From positions 3,256,501-3,320,500 of the forward strand of contig NZ_CP064655.1 of assembly GCF_018141525.1 (NCBI RefSeq): DNA of 64,000 nucleotides, given 5' to 3'. Below are positions 7,712 to 16,651 of this stretch, piece after piece. Source of the stretch: Miltoncostaea marina (lineage in GTDB: Bacteria; Actinomycetota; Thermoleophilia; Miltoncostaeales; Miltoncostaeaceae). Each line of letters opens with the position of its first letter. Position 1 is the stretch's first letter. Under the pieces are notes generated by a model that worked only from the letters and a program-made list of their open reading frames with translations, was not told where the DNA came from and searched no databases. Made by a program: the position numbers and the translations under genes.

Positions 7712-9486
7712 CGGACGACCACCCGGACGCCGGCGCGGCCGGCGTGGACGACGTACGGGACGGGCACGCGGACGCCGGCGCGCGCGTCGTCGGGGTCGTC
7801 GCCGGGCGCGAGCACCCGCACCGTGTCGTTGCGGTCGTCGGTGATGCGGCGCAGGCCGGCCATGAGGCGCGCCAGGCGGGTGCCGCCGGCCCGCGGCGCC
7901 GCCCGCTCGGCCGCGCGCACCGCCCGCGCGCGGGCGGCGGCGCCCAGGCCGACGCCGAGGTCCTGCGAGAGGTCGGCCGCCAGGGGGTCGAACCCGTCCG
8001 CGCCGCCCGGCAGCACGCGCAGGCCGGTCGGCCCGGGGCCGGCCTCGCCGGGCACCCGGAAGCGCGCGCGCACCGTCACCGCCGGCGCCCGCCACGGCTG
8101 CAGCCGCAGCACGAGGGTGGCCGCGCCCCCGGCCCGCACCCGGCGGGGCTGCACCCGCGCCGACACGAGGCGCGCGGCGCGCACCCGCGGCTCGAGGCGC
8201 TGGCTGATCGAGAGCTTCGTGATGCGCACGGGCCGGACGCCGTTCTGCAGCAGCACCTGCACGATGCGCGCGGCCTGGCCGCTCGCCAGCGTCGCCACGT
8301 CGCCCGCCGCAGCGTACGTGTTGCGGTAGGTGAACGGCCGGCGCAGGTCCGGGCTCGTCACGGACACCCGCAGCGTGAGCGTTCCCGCGGCCACCCCGTC
8401 GCGCGCCCGGACGACGGGCTCGTCCTGCAGCAGCAGGGCCACGATCGGTGCGGTGCGCTCGTCGGGCGCGATCGTGGTCCGCACCGTGCTGCGCGTGCCG
8501 CGGGCGACGTCGGTGGCCGTCGCCACCCCGGCGATGCCCTCGGCCGGGCCGATCACGCCGGTGACGCCGTCCGCGCGGTCGCCGGTCACCGTGCCCTGCA
8601 CGGCGCCGGGCTCGGCGAGCTTGTAGCTCGCGCCCGCGATCGGGGCCGGGATCGTCTGGTACACGTAGCCGTCGCCGAGCAGGAACCGCGCCCGGCCGGC
8701 CCGCAGGAAGGGGTGGCCGAAGCCCAGGACGGTCGCGCCGTCGACCCAGGTGGCGGTGCCGACGGCCCCGAGGGCCAGGTCGCCGCTCGAGAGCATCACG
8801 CTCATCGACGCCCCCGGCACGAGCGGCACGGCCGGGCGCGGCGTGCGCGGGCCGATCGCGGTGAGGGTCACGCCCGCGCTCCGCAGCTCGCGGGAGAGGC
8901 CCGCCAGCAGCGGGCGGGAGGCCCCGGCCACGCTCCAGCGGGCGAGCGGGTAGGCGCCGATGCGGCCCGGGTCGCGGCGCTCGAGCGCCACGGCCGCCGC
9001 GCGGTCGCGCACCAGCCGCACGCGCCGCACCGGTGCGGCGGCGCGCCGCGCGACCGCGTTCGCGCGCTGGCCGGAGGACGAGTCGATCATCTGCTCGATC
9101 GGCGTGACCCCCACGATGACGTTGGCCTGGTCGCCGGTGCCGTACGCCACCGCGCCGATCACGCGCGCCACGCCGTCCGCGCCGGTCACGTAGACCGGGC
9201 TGCCGCTCATGCCCTCGGCCACGCCGCCGGTGGCCTCCATGAGCGGCCCGGAGGCCCGCACGAGGATCAGCGTGCCGCCGGGGCCGTCGCCCGACCGCTG
9301 GACGTCGATGACCGTCACGGGGAACGTCTCGATCGCGGTGCCCCGCACCACCGTGCGCGCCTCGCCGGTCATGCCGGGCACGACGTCCGCGAGGGGCAGG
9401 ACGGGGTCGGCCGCCGCCGCGGGGCCCGCCGCCGCGAACGCCAGGCCGGCCGTCGCGACGGCGACGGCGGCCCGCCGGCCGCTCAC
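7708..9486 (-). CDS. SpoIVB-like S55-family serine peptidase, secreted
   Basis: 592 residues with an N-terminal signal-like segment rich in Ala and Val. The region M-T-G-E-A-R-T-V-V-R-G-T-A-I-E-T-F and the nucleophile motif E-G-M-S-G-S-P-V-Y near residue 95 are those of the SpoIVB peptidase S55 domain; a G-F-G-H-P-F motif near residue 250 supplies the conserved His. The C-terminal third looks like a beta-sandwich followed by a charged region. In Bacillus SpoIVB is a sigma-K checkpoint signalling protease, but relatives occur in non-sporulating actinobacteria with unknown roles. GTG 9486 overlaps the stop of the upstream SpoIID-like gene, so the two are coupled. Confidence 0.85.
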   Translation of the reverse strand: MSGRRAAVAVATAGLAFAAAGPAAAADPVLPLADVVPGMTGEARTVVRGTAIETFPVTVIDVQRSGDGPGGTLILVRASGPLMEATGGVAEGMSGSPVYVTGADGVARVIGAVAYGTGDQANVIVGVTPIEQMIDSSSGQRANAVARRAAAPVRRVRLVRDRAAAVALERRDPGRIGAYPLARWSVAGASRPLLAGLSRELRSAGVTLTAIGPRTPRPAVPLVPGASMSVMLSSGDLALGAVGTATWVDGATVLGFGHPFLRAGRARFLLGDGYVYQTIPAPIAGASYKLAEPGAVQGTVTGDRADGVTGVIGPAEGIAGVATATDVARGTRSTVRTTIAPDERTAPIVALLLQDEPVVRARDGVAAGTLTLRVSVTSPDLRRPFTYRNTYAAAGDVATLASGQAARIVQVLLQNGVRPVRITKLSISQRLEPRVRAARLVSARVQPRRVRAGGAATLVLRLQPWRAPAVTVRARFRVPGEAGPGPTGLRVLPGGADGFDPLAADLSQDLGVGLGAAARARAVRAAERAAPRAGGTRLARLMAGLRRITDDRNDTVRVLAPGDDPDDARAGVRVPVPYVVHAGRAGVRVVVR

Positions 9487-10715
9487 CGGACCGCCGGGTG
9501 GGCCGTCACGGTGAACCAGGTGTCGCGCAGGCCGAGCCGGGCGCGCAGGGTGGCGCCGCTGAAGGTCGCCCGCCGGCCGGCGCGGGTGGTCACCAGCGCG
9601 CTCAGCACCCGCGGCGAGGCGCCGCGGCGCAGCACCCGCACCTCGCGCACCGGGCCGCCCAGGCCGAGCAGGGCGCCGAGGCGCTCCGCGCTGAAGGTGG
9701 GCGGGTCGGGCCAGCGGTGGAGCGGCGAGATGCGGTCGTAGGGATCGGGGACGCTCCGCAGGTAGGGCATCGGGCCGCCGCCCGGGAACACGTTCTCCAC
9801 GTCCTCTGTCTCGCCGCCGGAGGTGGAGAAGAAGAACGCCGTGACGACCCGGCCATCGTATGTCAGCACCCTGCCGCGGGTGGCGTCGACCGCGCGGCTG
9901 GTGCGCGGGTCCTCGGCCGCGCGGCCGCCGTAGACCTGGCTGCGGGTGTCGTCGAAGACGTCGTAGTGCGCCGTCGGGCGCATCGTGGCCAGCGCGTAGG
10001 AGCGGGCCGCCACCGCCTGGGCGCGCAGGGCGGCCGGGGCGTCGTCGCCCCAGCCGGCCGGCATCTCGCGCGGCACGACCCCCTTGAGGTAGTCCTCCAT
10101 CCCGACCGCGTTGACCAGCGTCAGCGCGCCGCCCTCCGGCACGGCGCGCAGGCGGCCGCGGTAGGCGCGGGCGGGCTCGGGGCGGCGCGGGCCCCACGAC
10201 ACGGCGCGGTCGCGGCCGGGGCTGGTCGCCACCACGGGCCCGCGGAGGAGGGCCACCCGGCGGCGGCCCCGCTCCAGCGCGACCCGGTCGCCCCCGAGGG
10301 CGCGCAGCCGCAGCACGGCCCGGGCGGCGAGCCGCACGGTGCGCGGGCGGCCGTCGGCCCGCCGGCCCGCGATCCGCCACGGCGTGGCGCTGGTGAGCGC
10401 GGCCGTGCGCGGGCCGCTCGCGAGCAGCACCCGCACGGTGCGCGGCGGCGCCGTCGCGAGGGCGACGCCCTGGTAGTAGTGGCGCAGGATGCGGATGGCG
10501 CTCCAGCCCGCGAGCGCGCGGCCGCGCGCGCCGTACTGGGACATGCCCACGCCGTGGCCCCAGCCGCGGCCCTCGAAGGTGAAGGAGGCGGGCGGCGCGG
10601 GCGGCGTCGGGGCCGGGGCCGGCGCGGGCCCGGTCGTCTGGGCGGCGGCGGCGCCCGCCCCGACGGCGAGTGCGGCGGCGACCGCGGCGGCCGCGATGTG
10701 GCGTGGTCGGGTCAT
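9483..10715 (-). CDS. SpoIID/LytB-domain protein, secreted
   Basis: 410 residues. Residues 1-26 form a signal peptide, followed by a Pro/Ala spacer. The segment G-R-G-W-G-H-G-V-G-M-S-Q-Y-G-A is the C-terminal signature of SpoIID relatives moved near the N-terminus, and V-G-M-E-D-Y-L-K-G-V-V-P-R-E-M-P with A-L-R-A-Q-A-V-A-A-R-S-Y-A near residue 225 is the SpoIID core. SpoIID is a lytic transglycosylase acting on peptidoglycan. A TAACCT box lies about 35 bp before the ATG. It forms a coupled pair with the SpoIVB-like peptidase, suggesting joint envelope work. Confidence 0.85.
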   Translation of the reverse strand: MTRPRHIAAAAVAAALAVGAGAAAAQTTGPAPAPAPTPPAPPASFTFEGRGWGHGVGMSQYGARGRALAGWSAIRILRHYYQGVALATAPPRTVRVLLASGPRTAALTSATPWRIAGRRADGRPRTVRLAARAVLRLRALGGDRVALERGRRRVALLRGPVVATSPGRDRAVSWGPRRPEPARAYRGRLRAVPEGGALTLVNAVGMEDYLKGVVPREMPAGWGDDAPAALRAQAVAARSYALATMRPTAHYDVFDDTRSQVYGGRAAEDPRTSRAVDATRGRVLTYDGRVVTAFFFSTSGGETEDVENVFPGGGPMPYLRSVPDPYDRISPLHRWPDPPTFSAERLGALLGLGGPVREVRVLRRGASPRVLSALVTTRAGRRATFSGATLRARLGLRDTWFTVTAHPAVR

Positions 10716-10802
10716 GTGCGTGGGGACATCGGCGGGTGGCGCGGCGCAGGTTAGCGCCGGCGTCGCGGCGCGGCGACGGCGGCGGGCCTCGTCGCCGGTC
10801 CT

Positions 10803-11459
10803 CTACGCTGGGGCGGTGAGCCAGCGTGCGGCGAGCGCGAGGCCCGCGGCGAGCGCGGCGCCGGTCGAGGAGCCCAGGCGGCGCAGATCGGCGAGCGCGG
10901 CCTCGCGGGCCCCCGGGGCGACCAGGCGGGTCACCGGCTCGGGCGCCGCCCCGCCGGCCGCGAGGCCGAGCAGCGTGGCCGACAGCGCGCCCGTGCGCCC
11001 CGCGGACGGCGGCAGCAGCGCCGCCACCAGGGCGTCCGCCCGCTCCGGCGCCAGCCCCGCCGCCGGGGCGAGCGCCCGCACGCCGACCGCGGCGCCGCAC
11101 AGCACGTCGTCGCCCTCGGGCGTCAGGCCGGGGCCGCGGCCCATCAGGCGATCCGCCGCGTCCGCGGGGCCGACGTCCGGAGGCGACGTGCGCGCGGCCA
11201 GCCAGGCGGCCAGCTCGCGCACCTGCGCCGGCCCGCCGGCGAGCGGGGGCACGACGGGGTCCCAGAGCGGCGGCGCCAGCGGGTCCCACGCCACCCGGGG
11301 CGCCGCGGGGAGCGGGCCCGCCACCGCGATGCCGTTCGGCATGCGGGGGACCCCCGGCGCGGTGAGCGTGACCACGAACCCCCGCAGGTCGAGGTGCACG
11401 GCGCCCCGGCCGGCGCCCAGCACGCGCAGCGCGCACGGGCCGCGCAGCCGGCGCGCCAC
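10803..11459 (-). CDS. allH: AllH-like protein (DUF2877), oxamate carbamoyltransferase subunit homologue
   Basis: About 218 residues. The family signatures are visible: G-R-G-P-G-L-T-P-E-G-D-D-V-L-C-G-A in the middle, T-G-A-L-S-A-T-L-L after it, and L-G-S-S-T-G-A-A-L-A-A-G-L near the C-terminus. E. coli YlbF/AllH of this family, with FdrA (AllF) and YlbE (AllG), forms the transcarbamylase that turns oxalurate plus phosphate into oxamate and carbamoyl phosphate. Homologues of both partners are in this window (15193-16651 and 33663-35048). The start is uncertain: GTG 11459 gives a family-like N-terminus but lacks a clear ribosome site, and 15 bp separate it from the divergent GTG at 11475. Confidence 0.8.
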   Translation of the reverse strand: MARRLRGPCALRVLGAGRGAVHLDLRGFVVTLTAPGVPRMPNGIAVAGPLPAAPRVAWDPLAPPLWDPVVPPLAGGPAQVRELAAWLAARTSPPDVGPADAADRLMGRGPGLTPEGDDVLCGAAVGVRALAPAAGLAPERADALVAALLPPSAGRTGALSATLLGLAAGGAAPEPVTRLVAPGAREAALADLRRLGSSTGAALAAGLALAARWLTAPA

Positions 11460-11474
11460 CTGGGTGGAGAGCGC

Positions 11475-11807
11475 GTGAACGGCGACCGGTGGCTGCGCCC
11501 GGAGGTCGGCGCCCGGGTGCTCCAGCTCGTCGAGGTCGGCCCCTTCGTGGTCCAGCACCGCGAGGACCTGGGGTTCGGCGGCTGCCGGCTCACCCGGCAC
11601 CGCGGCGCGACCACCACGGTCTTCGAGGTCGTGGCCTACGCCGAGCGCTCCGAGATCGGGCTCTCCTGCCACGTGGTGCACCTCCGCGACGAGCGGGACG
11701 GGCGCGAGTACGTGCTGGACACGGGGATCTGCGGGCCCGGCATGCCCGCGGACGCGTTCCACGTGCTGCCGCCCGGCGACGGGTCGCTCAGCTCCTCCAG
11801 CGCTTGA
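11475..11807 (+). CDS. Hypothetical protein, 110 aa
   Basis: No family recognised. GTG 11475 has GGAG five nt upstream. The protein is beta-rich with paired valine/arginine strands, two cysteines (in G-F-G-G-C-R-L and S-C-H-V-V-H) plus one more near the C-terminus (G-I-C-G-P-G-M), and ends in a Ser-rich tail. No export signal. It is the only plus-strand gene inside a minus-strand block and splits the AllH-like gene from the rest. Its last 20 bp overlap the convergent gene at 11788-12222. Confidence 0.5.
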   Translation: MNGDRWLRPEVGARVLQLVEVGPFVVQHREDLGFGGCRLTRHRGATTTVFEVVAYAERSEIGLSCHVVHLRDERDGREYVLDTGICGPGMPADAFHVLPPGDGSLSSSSA

Positions 11808-12222
11808 CGCCCGAGGTCATCGAGACCATGCGCCGCTTGACCGGCCACGGGATGCGCGCGTAGACCGGCGCGAAGACGGCGTCCCAGAACCAGCCCGCCC
11901 CGCCGTGGGGCTCCGGCCCGCGCGCGGCGCGGCTGAAGCGCCGCTGCGACGCCGTCATGAGCGCCCGCTCGCCGGCCGAGCGCATCAGCCGCGGCGGCTT
12001 GGGGCGCGGCGGCACGACGGCCGGCCGGTCGCCGGGCCGCCGGCCCGGCGCGCCGACCTTCGACAGGGCGTCGGCGACGGCGTTCTGGCCCGCCTTGCGC
12101 GCGGTCGAGCCGGGGGGCGCCGGCGGCGCGGCCGGCATGCCGCCCCGGCCGTGGTGCGCCACCCGGTCGTGCCCGAAGTACTCGCGCACCGACTCCGGGA
12201 TGCGCTCGTCGTGCGCGCTCAC
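11788..12222 (-). CDS. Hypothetical basic protein downstream of the flavoprotein
   Basis: 144 residues, start GTG in a GTGA overlap with the upstream oxidoreductase. An acidic/His-containing N-terminus (R-I-P-E-S-V-R-E-Y-F-G-H-D) leads into a long Pro/Ala/Arg-rich, probably disordered middle, then an aromatic-basic C-terminus with W-F-W-D-A-V-F-A-P-V-Y and P-W-P-V-K-R-R-M. This end could sit on a membrane surface. No function can be assigned; translational coupling suggests it partners the flavoprotein. Confidence 0.55.
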   Translation of the reverse strand: MSAHDERIPESVREYFGHDRVAHHGRGGMPAAPPAPPGSTARKAGQNAVADALSKVGAPGRRPGDRPAVVPPRPKPPRLMRSAGERALMTASQRRFSRAARGPEPHGGAGWFWDAVFAPVYARIPWPVKRRMVSMTSGVKRWRS

Positions 12223-13553
12223 AGCTGCGCCATCCCGTTCTGGGCCGCCACCGAGAGCGGCTCGTAGAGGGCGCCGATCGGCGGGGAGTAGACGTTCTCC
12301 ATCCACGCGAGGTCCTCGAGCGTGGCGCCGCGCTTCAGCGCGAAGGCGAGGAAGTCGGCCCGCTCCTTGATGCCCTCGCCGCCCACGAACTGGCCGCCGA
12401 TCAGCCGGCCGGTGCCCGGCTCGGCGAGCAGCTTGACCCGCACCTGCTGCACGCCGGGGAAGTAGCGCGCGCGGCTGATGCCGTTGGCCGAGCCCACGAC
12501 GTACGGGATGCCGAGCGAGGTGGCGAGGTTCTCGCCCAGGCTGGCACCGCCGATCTGCACCTGCCCGCCGACCATGCCCCAGGGCAGGTTGACCGGGTCG
12601 TAGCGCCGGTCGCCGCCGGCGGCGTTGGCGCCGGCCACGCGGCCCTGCTGCATCGCGTGCGAGCCGGTGAGGCCCTGCACCGCGATGCCGGTCAGGTTCT
12701 GCGGCACCTCGACGACGTCGCCGGCCGCGTAGACGTCCTCCATCGACGTGCGCATGCGCTCGTCGACGACCAGCGCGCCGGTGGAGCCGATCTTGAGGCC
12801 CATCGCGCGGGCGAGGGTCGTCTCGGGCTCCTTGTGGGTGGAGATGACGCAGATGTCGGCCTCGATCTGCCCCTGCGTGGTGTCGACCGCCCGCAGGCGG
12901 CCGTTCTCGCCCACGAAGCCGCGCAGGCCCACGCCGAAGTGCAGCTGGCAGCCCAGCTCCTCCAGGCTCGTCTGGACCGGCTCGGCGATGTCCTGGTCGG
13001 CGATCTGCGCCAGCAGCCAGGCGTTCTCGTCGACGAGGTGGGTCTCGATGCCGCGGTGCGCGAGCGCGGTCAGCATCTCCACGCCCAGCGGGCCGGCCTC
13101 GAGCACGACCGCCTTCTTGACGTCGTCGAGCGTCTCGTTGAGCTCGATGCCGCGCCGGATGTTCTTGACGAAGACGAGGCCCTCGAGGTCGTTGCCCGGC
13201 ACGTCCGGCAGCGTGTAGTTCCACCCGGTGCACACCACCAGCCGGTCCCACGGCACCACGTCGCCGTTGGCCGTCATCGTGCGGTTGGCGACGTCGACCT
13301 CGGTCACCGCCGTCTGGGTGCGCAGGTCGATGCCCGCCTCCGCGTAGTTCTCCGGCCCCGCCAGGAAGAGGCGCTCGAAGTCGGGGATCTCACGGCCCAG
13401 CACGTAGGGGATGCCGCACGGCGAGTACGCGACGTCCTCGAACTCGGTGCAGACCACGACGGTGGCGTCGGGGTTGGTGCGCTTGGCCATCGAGCCCGCG
13501 CTGATGCCCGCGGCGCCGCCGCCGATCACGCAGATGCGGTGCGGTTCACCCAT
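12219..13553 (-). CDS. FAD-dependent CoA-disulfide reductase/NADH oxidase-like oxidoreductase
   Basis: 444 residues of the pyridine-nucleotide disulfide oxidoreductase class II type. The FAD dinucleotide motif I-G-G-G-A-A-G is at residues 10-16. A single redox cysteine, C46, lies in Y-S-P-C-G-I-P-Y, matching the active-site Cys of CoA-disulfide reductases and NADH oxidases. A-G-D-V-V-E-V in the second FAD motif and the C-terminal dimerisation domain are present. The NAD-binding motif reads L-E-A-G-P-L-G-V-E, so its first Gly is replaced by Glu-Ala. GAGGA lies 7 nt before ATG. It sits downstream of OsmC, suggesting thiol or peroxide stress work. Confidence 0.85.
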   Translation of the reverse strand: MGEPHRICVIGGGAAGISAGSMAKRTNPDATVVVCTEFEDVAYSPCGIPYVLGREIPDFERLFLAGPENYAEAGIDLRTQTAVTEVDVANRTMTANGDVVPWDRLVVCTGWNYTLPDVPGNDLEGLVFVKNIRRGIELNETLDDVKKAVVLEAGPLGVEMLTALAHRGIETHLVDENAWLLAQIADQDIAEPVQTSLEELGCQLHFGVGLRGFVGENGRLRAVDTTQGQIEADICVISTHKEPETTLARAMGLKIGSTGALVVDERMRTSMEDVYAAGDVVEVPQNLTGIAVQGLTGSHAMQQGRVAGANAAGGDRRYDPVNLPWGMVGGQVQIGGASLGENLATSLGIPYVVGSANGISRARYFPGVQQVRVKLLAEPGTGRLIGGQFVGGEGIKERADFLAFALKRGATLEDLAWMENVYSPPIGALYEPLSVAAQNGMAQL

Positions 13554-13598
13554 TCCGTGTCCTCGTCTCGTCGAGTGTGGCCGGGCGGGATCGTGACG

Positions 13599-14024
13599 CT
13601 AGCCCATCGGCGGGCCGTGGTGGTAGCGCAGCTCCGGCGGGTCGGTGATCGTGTTCGTGACCCAGCAGTAGCGCTTGGCGAGCTCCACGGCGGGCGCGAG
13701 CGTGGCCTGCGGGGTGGACGACTCGACCCAGAGGTCGTACGCGCCGTGGCGCGGCTCGCCCACCTGCCGGTGCGGCCGCACATGCACGCGCAGGTCGTCC
13801 AGGGGGATGCGCTTCTTGCGCGCGCCCCAGGCGACCGCGATGCAGAAGCACGAGGCCAGCGCGACCACCAGCATCTCGGTGGGCATGGGGCCCGTGTCAC
13901 CGCCGCCGAACTCCTCGGGCTCGTCGACGCGCACCGAGTGGCCCCGGCCGCTGACGTCGGTCGCCATGCCGCCGCGCCATTCGGCGGTCCAGACGGCGTA
14001 CTCGTGCGGCTCGTCGACCGGCAC
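13599..14024 (-). CDS. OsmC-family peroxidase-like protein
   Basis: 141 residues. OsmC/Ohr proteins reduce organic hydroperoxides with two cysteines. Both are present: one in V-V-A-L-A-S-C-F-C-I-A and one in A-K-R-Y-C-W-V-T-N-T, at the usual spacing. The first motif has an extra Cys two residues on. GTG 14024 starts 6 nt after the glycosyltransferase stop, so it is the next member of the minus-strand operon. A shorter ATG start (M-A-T-D-V-S-G) is possible but would lose the first strand. It probably protects against peroxides or reactive sulfur; the substrate is not determined. Confidence 0.85.
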   Translation of the reverse strand: MPVDEPHEYAVWTAEWRGGMATDVSGRGHSVRVDEPEEFGGGDTGPMPTEMLVVALASCFCIAVAWGARKKRIPLDDLRVHVRPHRQVGEPRHGAYDLWVESSTPQATLAPAVELAKRYCWVTNTITDPPELRYHHGPPMG

Positions 14025-14029
14025 GCCGT

Positions 14030-15196
14030 TCAGCCCCCCGGCAGGCCCGCGTAGAGCCGCTCGTGCGCCTCGGCGGCCGCCGGCCAGCCGAAGGCCGCCG
14101 CGGTGCGTCGCCCCCCGGCCACCAGGCGCTCCCGCAGCCCGTCGTCGCGGACCGCCTCGGCCAGGGCGCGCGCCAGCGCGGCGACGTCGCCGGCGGGCAC
14201 CATGCGGCAGTCGCGCCCGTCCTCGAGGAACTCGCGCAGCACGGGCAGGTCGCTGGCCACCACCGGCACCCCCGCCGCCTGGGCCTCGAGCACGACCAGG
14301 CCGAAGCCCTCGCGCTCCGACGGGAACGCGAACACGTCGGCGGCCCGGAAGAGGGCGGGCATGTCGTCGTCGGGCACGGGGCCCAGCACCGCGACGTCGG
14401 CGTCGTGCGGCGGCGCCGGGCCGCGGTGCACCCGCAGCCCGAGGCGCGCGGCGTCGTCCTCCCAGGCGGCCCGGTAGTCGGCGTAGTCGAACAGCGTCTC
14501 GCCGCCGGCGATCGCGAGCAGCGCCCCGGGTCCGAGCTCGCCGCGCGCCGCCGCGAACGCCGCGAGCAGCGCCCGGCTGCCCTTGCGCGGCTCGATCCCG
14601 CCCACGGCCAGCACGGCCGGCCGGTCGCCCCAGCCCATCCGCCGGCCCGCCTGCGCCCGGTCGAGCGGGCACCCGGCGAAGCGCTCGCCGTCGACGCCGT
14701 TCGGGATCACCGTGGCCGCGACGCCGTGGTCGCGGCGCAGCACCTCGGCCCAGTGGTGGCTGACGCACACCCGGTGGTCGACGTCCTCGATCGAGGCGCG
14801 CTGGCAGTCCGCCAGCACCGGGCTCGCGAAGTCGTCGACGTGGTGGACGGTGCGCACGATCGACGGCACGCGCCCCTCGGCGCGCAGCGCCAGCAGCGAG
14901 CGCGCCGACAGGCAGTCCTCGGAGTGGTGGACGTCGGCCGGCCCCGCCGCGCGCAGGCCGTCGGCGAGCGTGGCCGCGTAGCGCAGGATGCGCGGCTCCA
15001 CGTCCTCGCCGGGGCGGCGGTCGACCGGGACCAGGCGCACCGGCACGCGGGGCTCGCGGAAGAACCCGGCCCCGTCGGGCGACAGCGCCCACAGCTCGAC
15101 GTCGTGGCCGCGGTCGCCGAGGGCCTCGGCCAGGTGCAGCGCGTGCACCACCCCGCCGCGCGGCTTGACCGAGTAGGTGACCAGACGGATCCTCAC
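14030..15196 (-). CDS. MSMEG_0565-family glycosyltransferase (GT4 type)
   Basis: 388 residues. The N-terminus M-R-I-R-L-V-T-Y-S-V-K-P-R-G-G-V-V-H and the H-S-E-D-C-L-S-A stretch are characteristic of the glycosyltransferase family that accompanies the nitrogen-starvation (Nit1C) gene cluster. The C-terminal GT4 lobe has P-S-E-R-E-G-F-G-L-V-V-L-E, the NDP-sugar motif with two glutamates, near residue 300. GTG 15196 overlaps the FdrA stop, so it is co-translated with fdrA. Its partners (Sll0783-like, radical SAM, GNAT, AIR-synthase-like) lie 12-18 kb away, so the usual cluster is split here. Acceptor and product are unknown. Confidence 0.88.
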   Translation of the reverse strand: MRIRLVTYSVKPRGGVVHALHLAEALGDRGHDVELWALSPDGAGFFREPRVPVRLVPVDRRPGEDVEPRILRYAATLADGLRAAGPADVHHSEDCLSARSLLALRAEGRVPSIVRTVHHVDDFASPVLADCQRASIEDVDHRVCVSHHWAEVLRRDHGVAATVIPNGVDGERFAGCPLDRAQAGRRMGWGDRPAVLAVGGIEPRKGSRALLAAFAAARGELGPGALLAIAGGETLFDYADYRAAWEDDAARLGLRVHRGPAPPHDADVAVLGPVPDDDMPALFRAADVFAFPSEREGFGLVVLEAQAAGVPVVASDLPVLREFLEDGRDCRMVPAGDVAALARALAEAVRDDGLRERLVAGGRRTAAAFGWPAAAEAHERLYAGLPGG

Positions 15197-16651
15197 CCGG
15201 CGAGCGCGGCGGCCAGCCTGGCGGCGGCGGCGTTCGTCGGTGCGAGCCGCACCCCGGCGTCATGCAGCGCGGCCTCCTGGCGGCTGCGCACCTGGGGGTC
15301 GTCCTCCGTGCCGAGCACGTACCCGACCACCGCGAGCTGCGGCCGCGCGTCGAGCGCCTCGCGGATCACCGGCACCAGCACGGAGGCCGGGTCGGGGTGG
15401 CTCGCGTACCCCAGCACCACGTCGATCAGCAGCACGCCCACGTCGGGGTCGGCCGCCTCCTCGGCGAGGCGCTCGGCACGGGCCGCCGGGTCGATCATCG
15501 GGTGCGGCCGGCCGCGGGTGAACTCCTCCTCGCCGAGGTCGAGGCAGGCGTGGCCGCGCGGCTCGCCCTCGAGGCGCCGGGCGCGGCCGGCGGGGGCGTT
15601 GGACGACACCGTCCCGAGCTCCTCGGCCAGGATCGCGGCGGCCTCGCTGCAGAGCGTACCGCCGGAGAACAGCCCGCGCACCGCGCCGCCGGTCACCCAG
15701 CCCGCCCGCGGCGCGGGGGGCGGCGCGCGGCCGGCCGGCCAGGCGGGCGGCCTCGAGCGCCGCCGCCTCGAGCGTCGGCGCCAGGTGCACGCCCTCGACG
15801 GGCTCCACGCCCCCGCCGACCATGCAGGCCACCGCCGGCGTGCCGCAGCCCGCCAGCGCGCGCAGCACGCGCTCGGCCACCTCGGGCGAGGGCGGCTTCG
15901 AGACGCAGAGGATCACCTCGGTCGCCTCGTCGGCCGCCAGGCGCGCGATCGCGTCGAGGGCCGTGATCGCCCCCACGTCGTCCTTCAGGTCGCGCCCGCC
16001 GGTGCCGTAGCAGGCGCTGACGCCCGCGCCGGCCCGGTCGACGAGCACGGTCACCTCCTGCGCGCCCGTGCCCGCGGCGGCCACGACGCCCACCGGCCCG
16101 CGGGCGACCACGTTGGCGAAGCCGAGCGCCACGCCGTCGACGATCGCGGTGCCGGCGCCGGGCCCCATCACCAGCAGGCCCAGCTCGTGGGCGCGCCGCT
16201 TGAGCGCGACCTCGTCGGCGAGCGGCACGTTGTCGGAGAAGAGCAGCACGTCCATCCCCGCCCCGAGCGCCTTGTGGGCCTCCAGCGCGGCGTACTCGCC
16301 CGGCACCGAGACCACGGCCACGTCGGCCTCCACCCGGGTCAGGCTGCGCGGCGCCCGCTCGGCCGCCGCGGCCCCGCCCGCCCCGCCGCCGGACGACCCG
16401 AGCGCCTCCTCGGCCGCCGCCACCGCGGCCTCCGCGCCCTCGCCGCGCGCCGCGATCACGAGGTCGTCGGGACCCGCGCCGTCGATCGCCGGATCGCTGA
16501 TGCCGAGCCCCGCGGCCTCCTCCCGGTTGGCCGGCGTGCCCATGAAGCAGACGGCGCGCTCGACGCCGTCGACCGACTCCGCCGCGCGCGCGGCGGCCAT
16601 CATCTTGGCGCTGTCCGCCCAGCGGCCGGCGTGGACCCTCGCGACGATCAC
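15193..16651 (-). CDS. fdrA: FdrA/AllF-like protein, split by a one-base frameshift
   Basis: FdrA (AllF) resembles succinyl-CoA synthetases and is a subunit of E. coli oxamate carbamoyltransferase. The N-terminal half reads from GTG 16651 (V-A-R-V-H-A-G-R-W; M-G-P-G-A-G-T-A-I; Y-G-T-G-G-R-D-L-K-D-D) down to about 15720 in one frame. The C-terminal half (V-R-G-L-F-S-G-G-T-L-C-S-E-A, then V-L-L-I-D-V-V-L-G-Y) is in another frame and ends at 15193. A run of six C (15715-15720, minus strand) lies at the junction; one base fewer would join the halves into a full-length protein. The second half could also start at GTG 15696, and the first frame stays open to 15260. Frameshift, sequencing error and true split gene are all possible. 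It is coupled to both neighbours. Confidence 0.78.
15715..15720 (-). other. Probable frameshift site in fdrA (C6 run)
   Basis: Upstream codons follow the FdrA N-terminal half in one frame and downstream codons the C-terminal half one base on. The homopolymer CCCCCC sits in the low-conservation linker between the halves and is the simplest place for the shift. Confidence 0.55.

Noticed and set aside
10804-11478. Plus-strand frame with a leaderless-looking TACGCT-N6-GTG at 10804-10818
   Set aside because: The predicted protein is Ser/Ala/Arg low complexity and lies antisense to the AllH-like gene, which has strong family motifs. The box may be chance or an antisense transcript.
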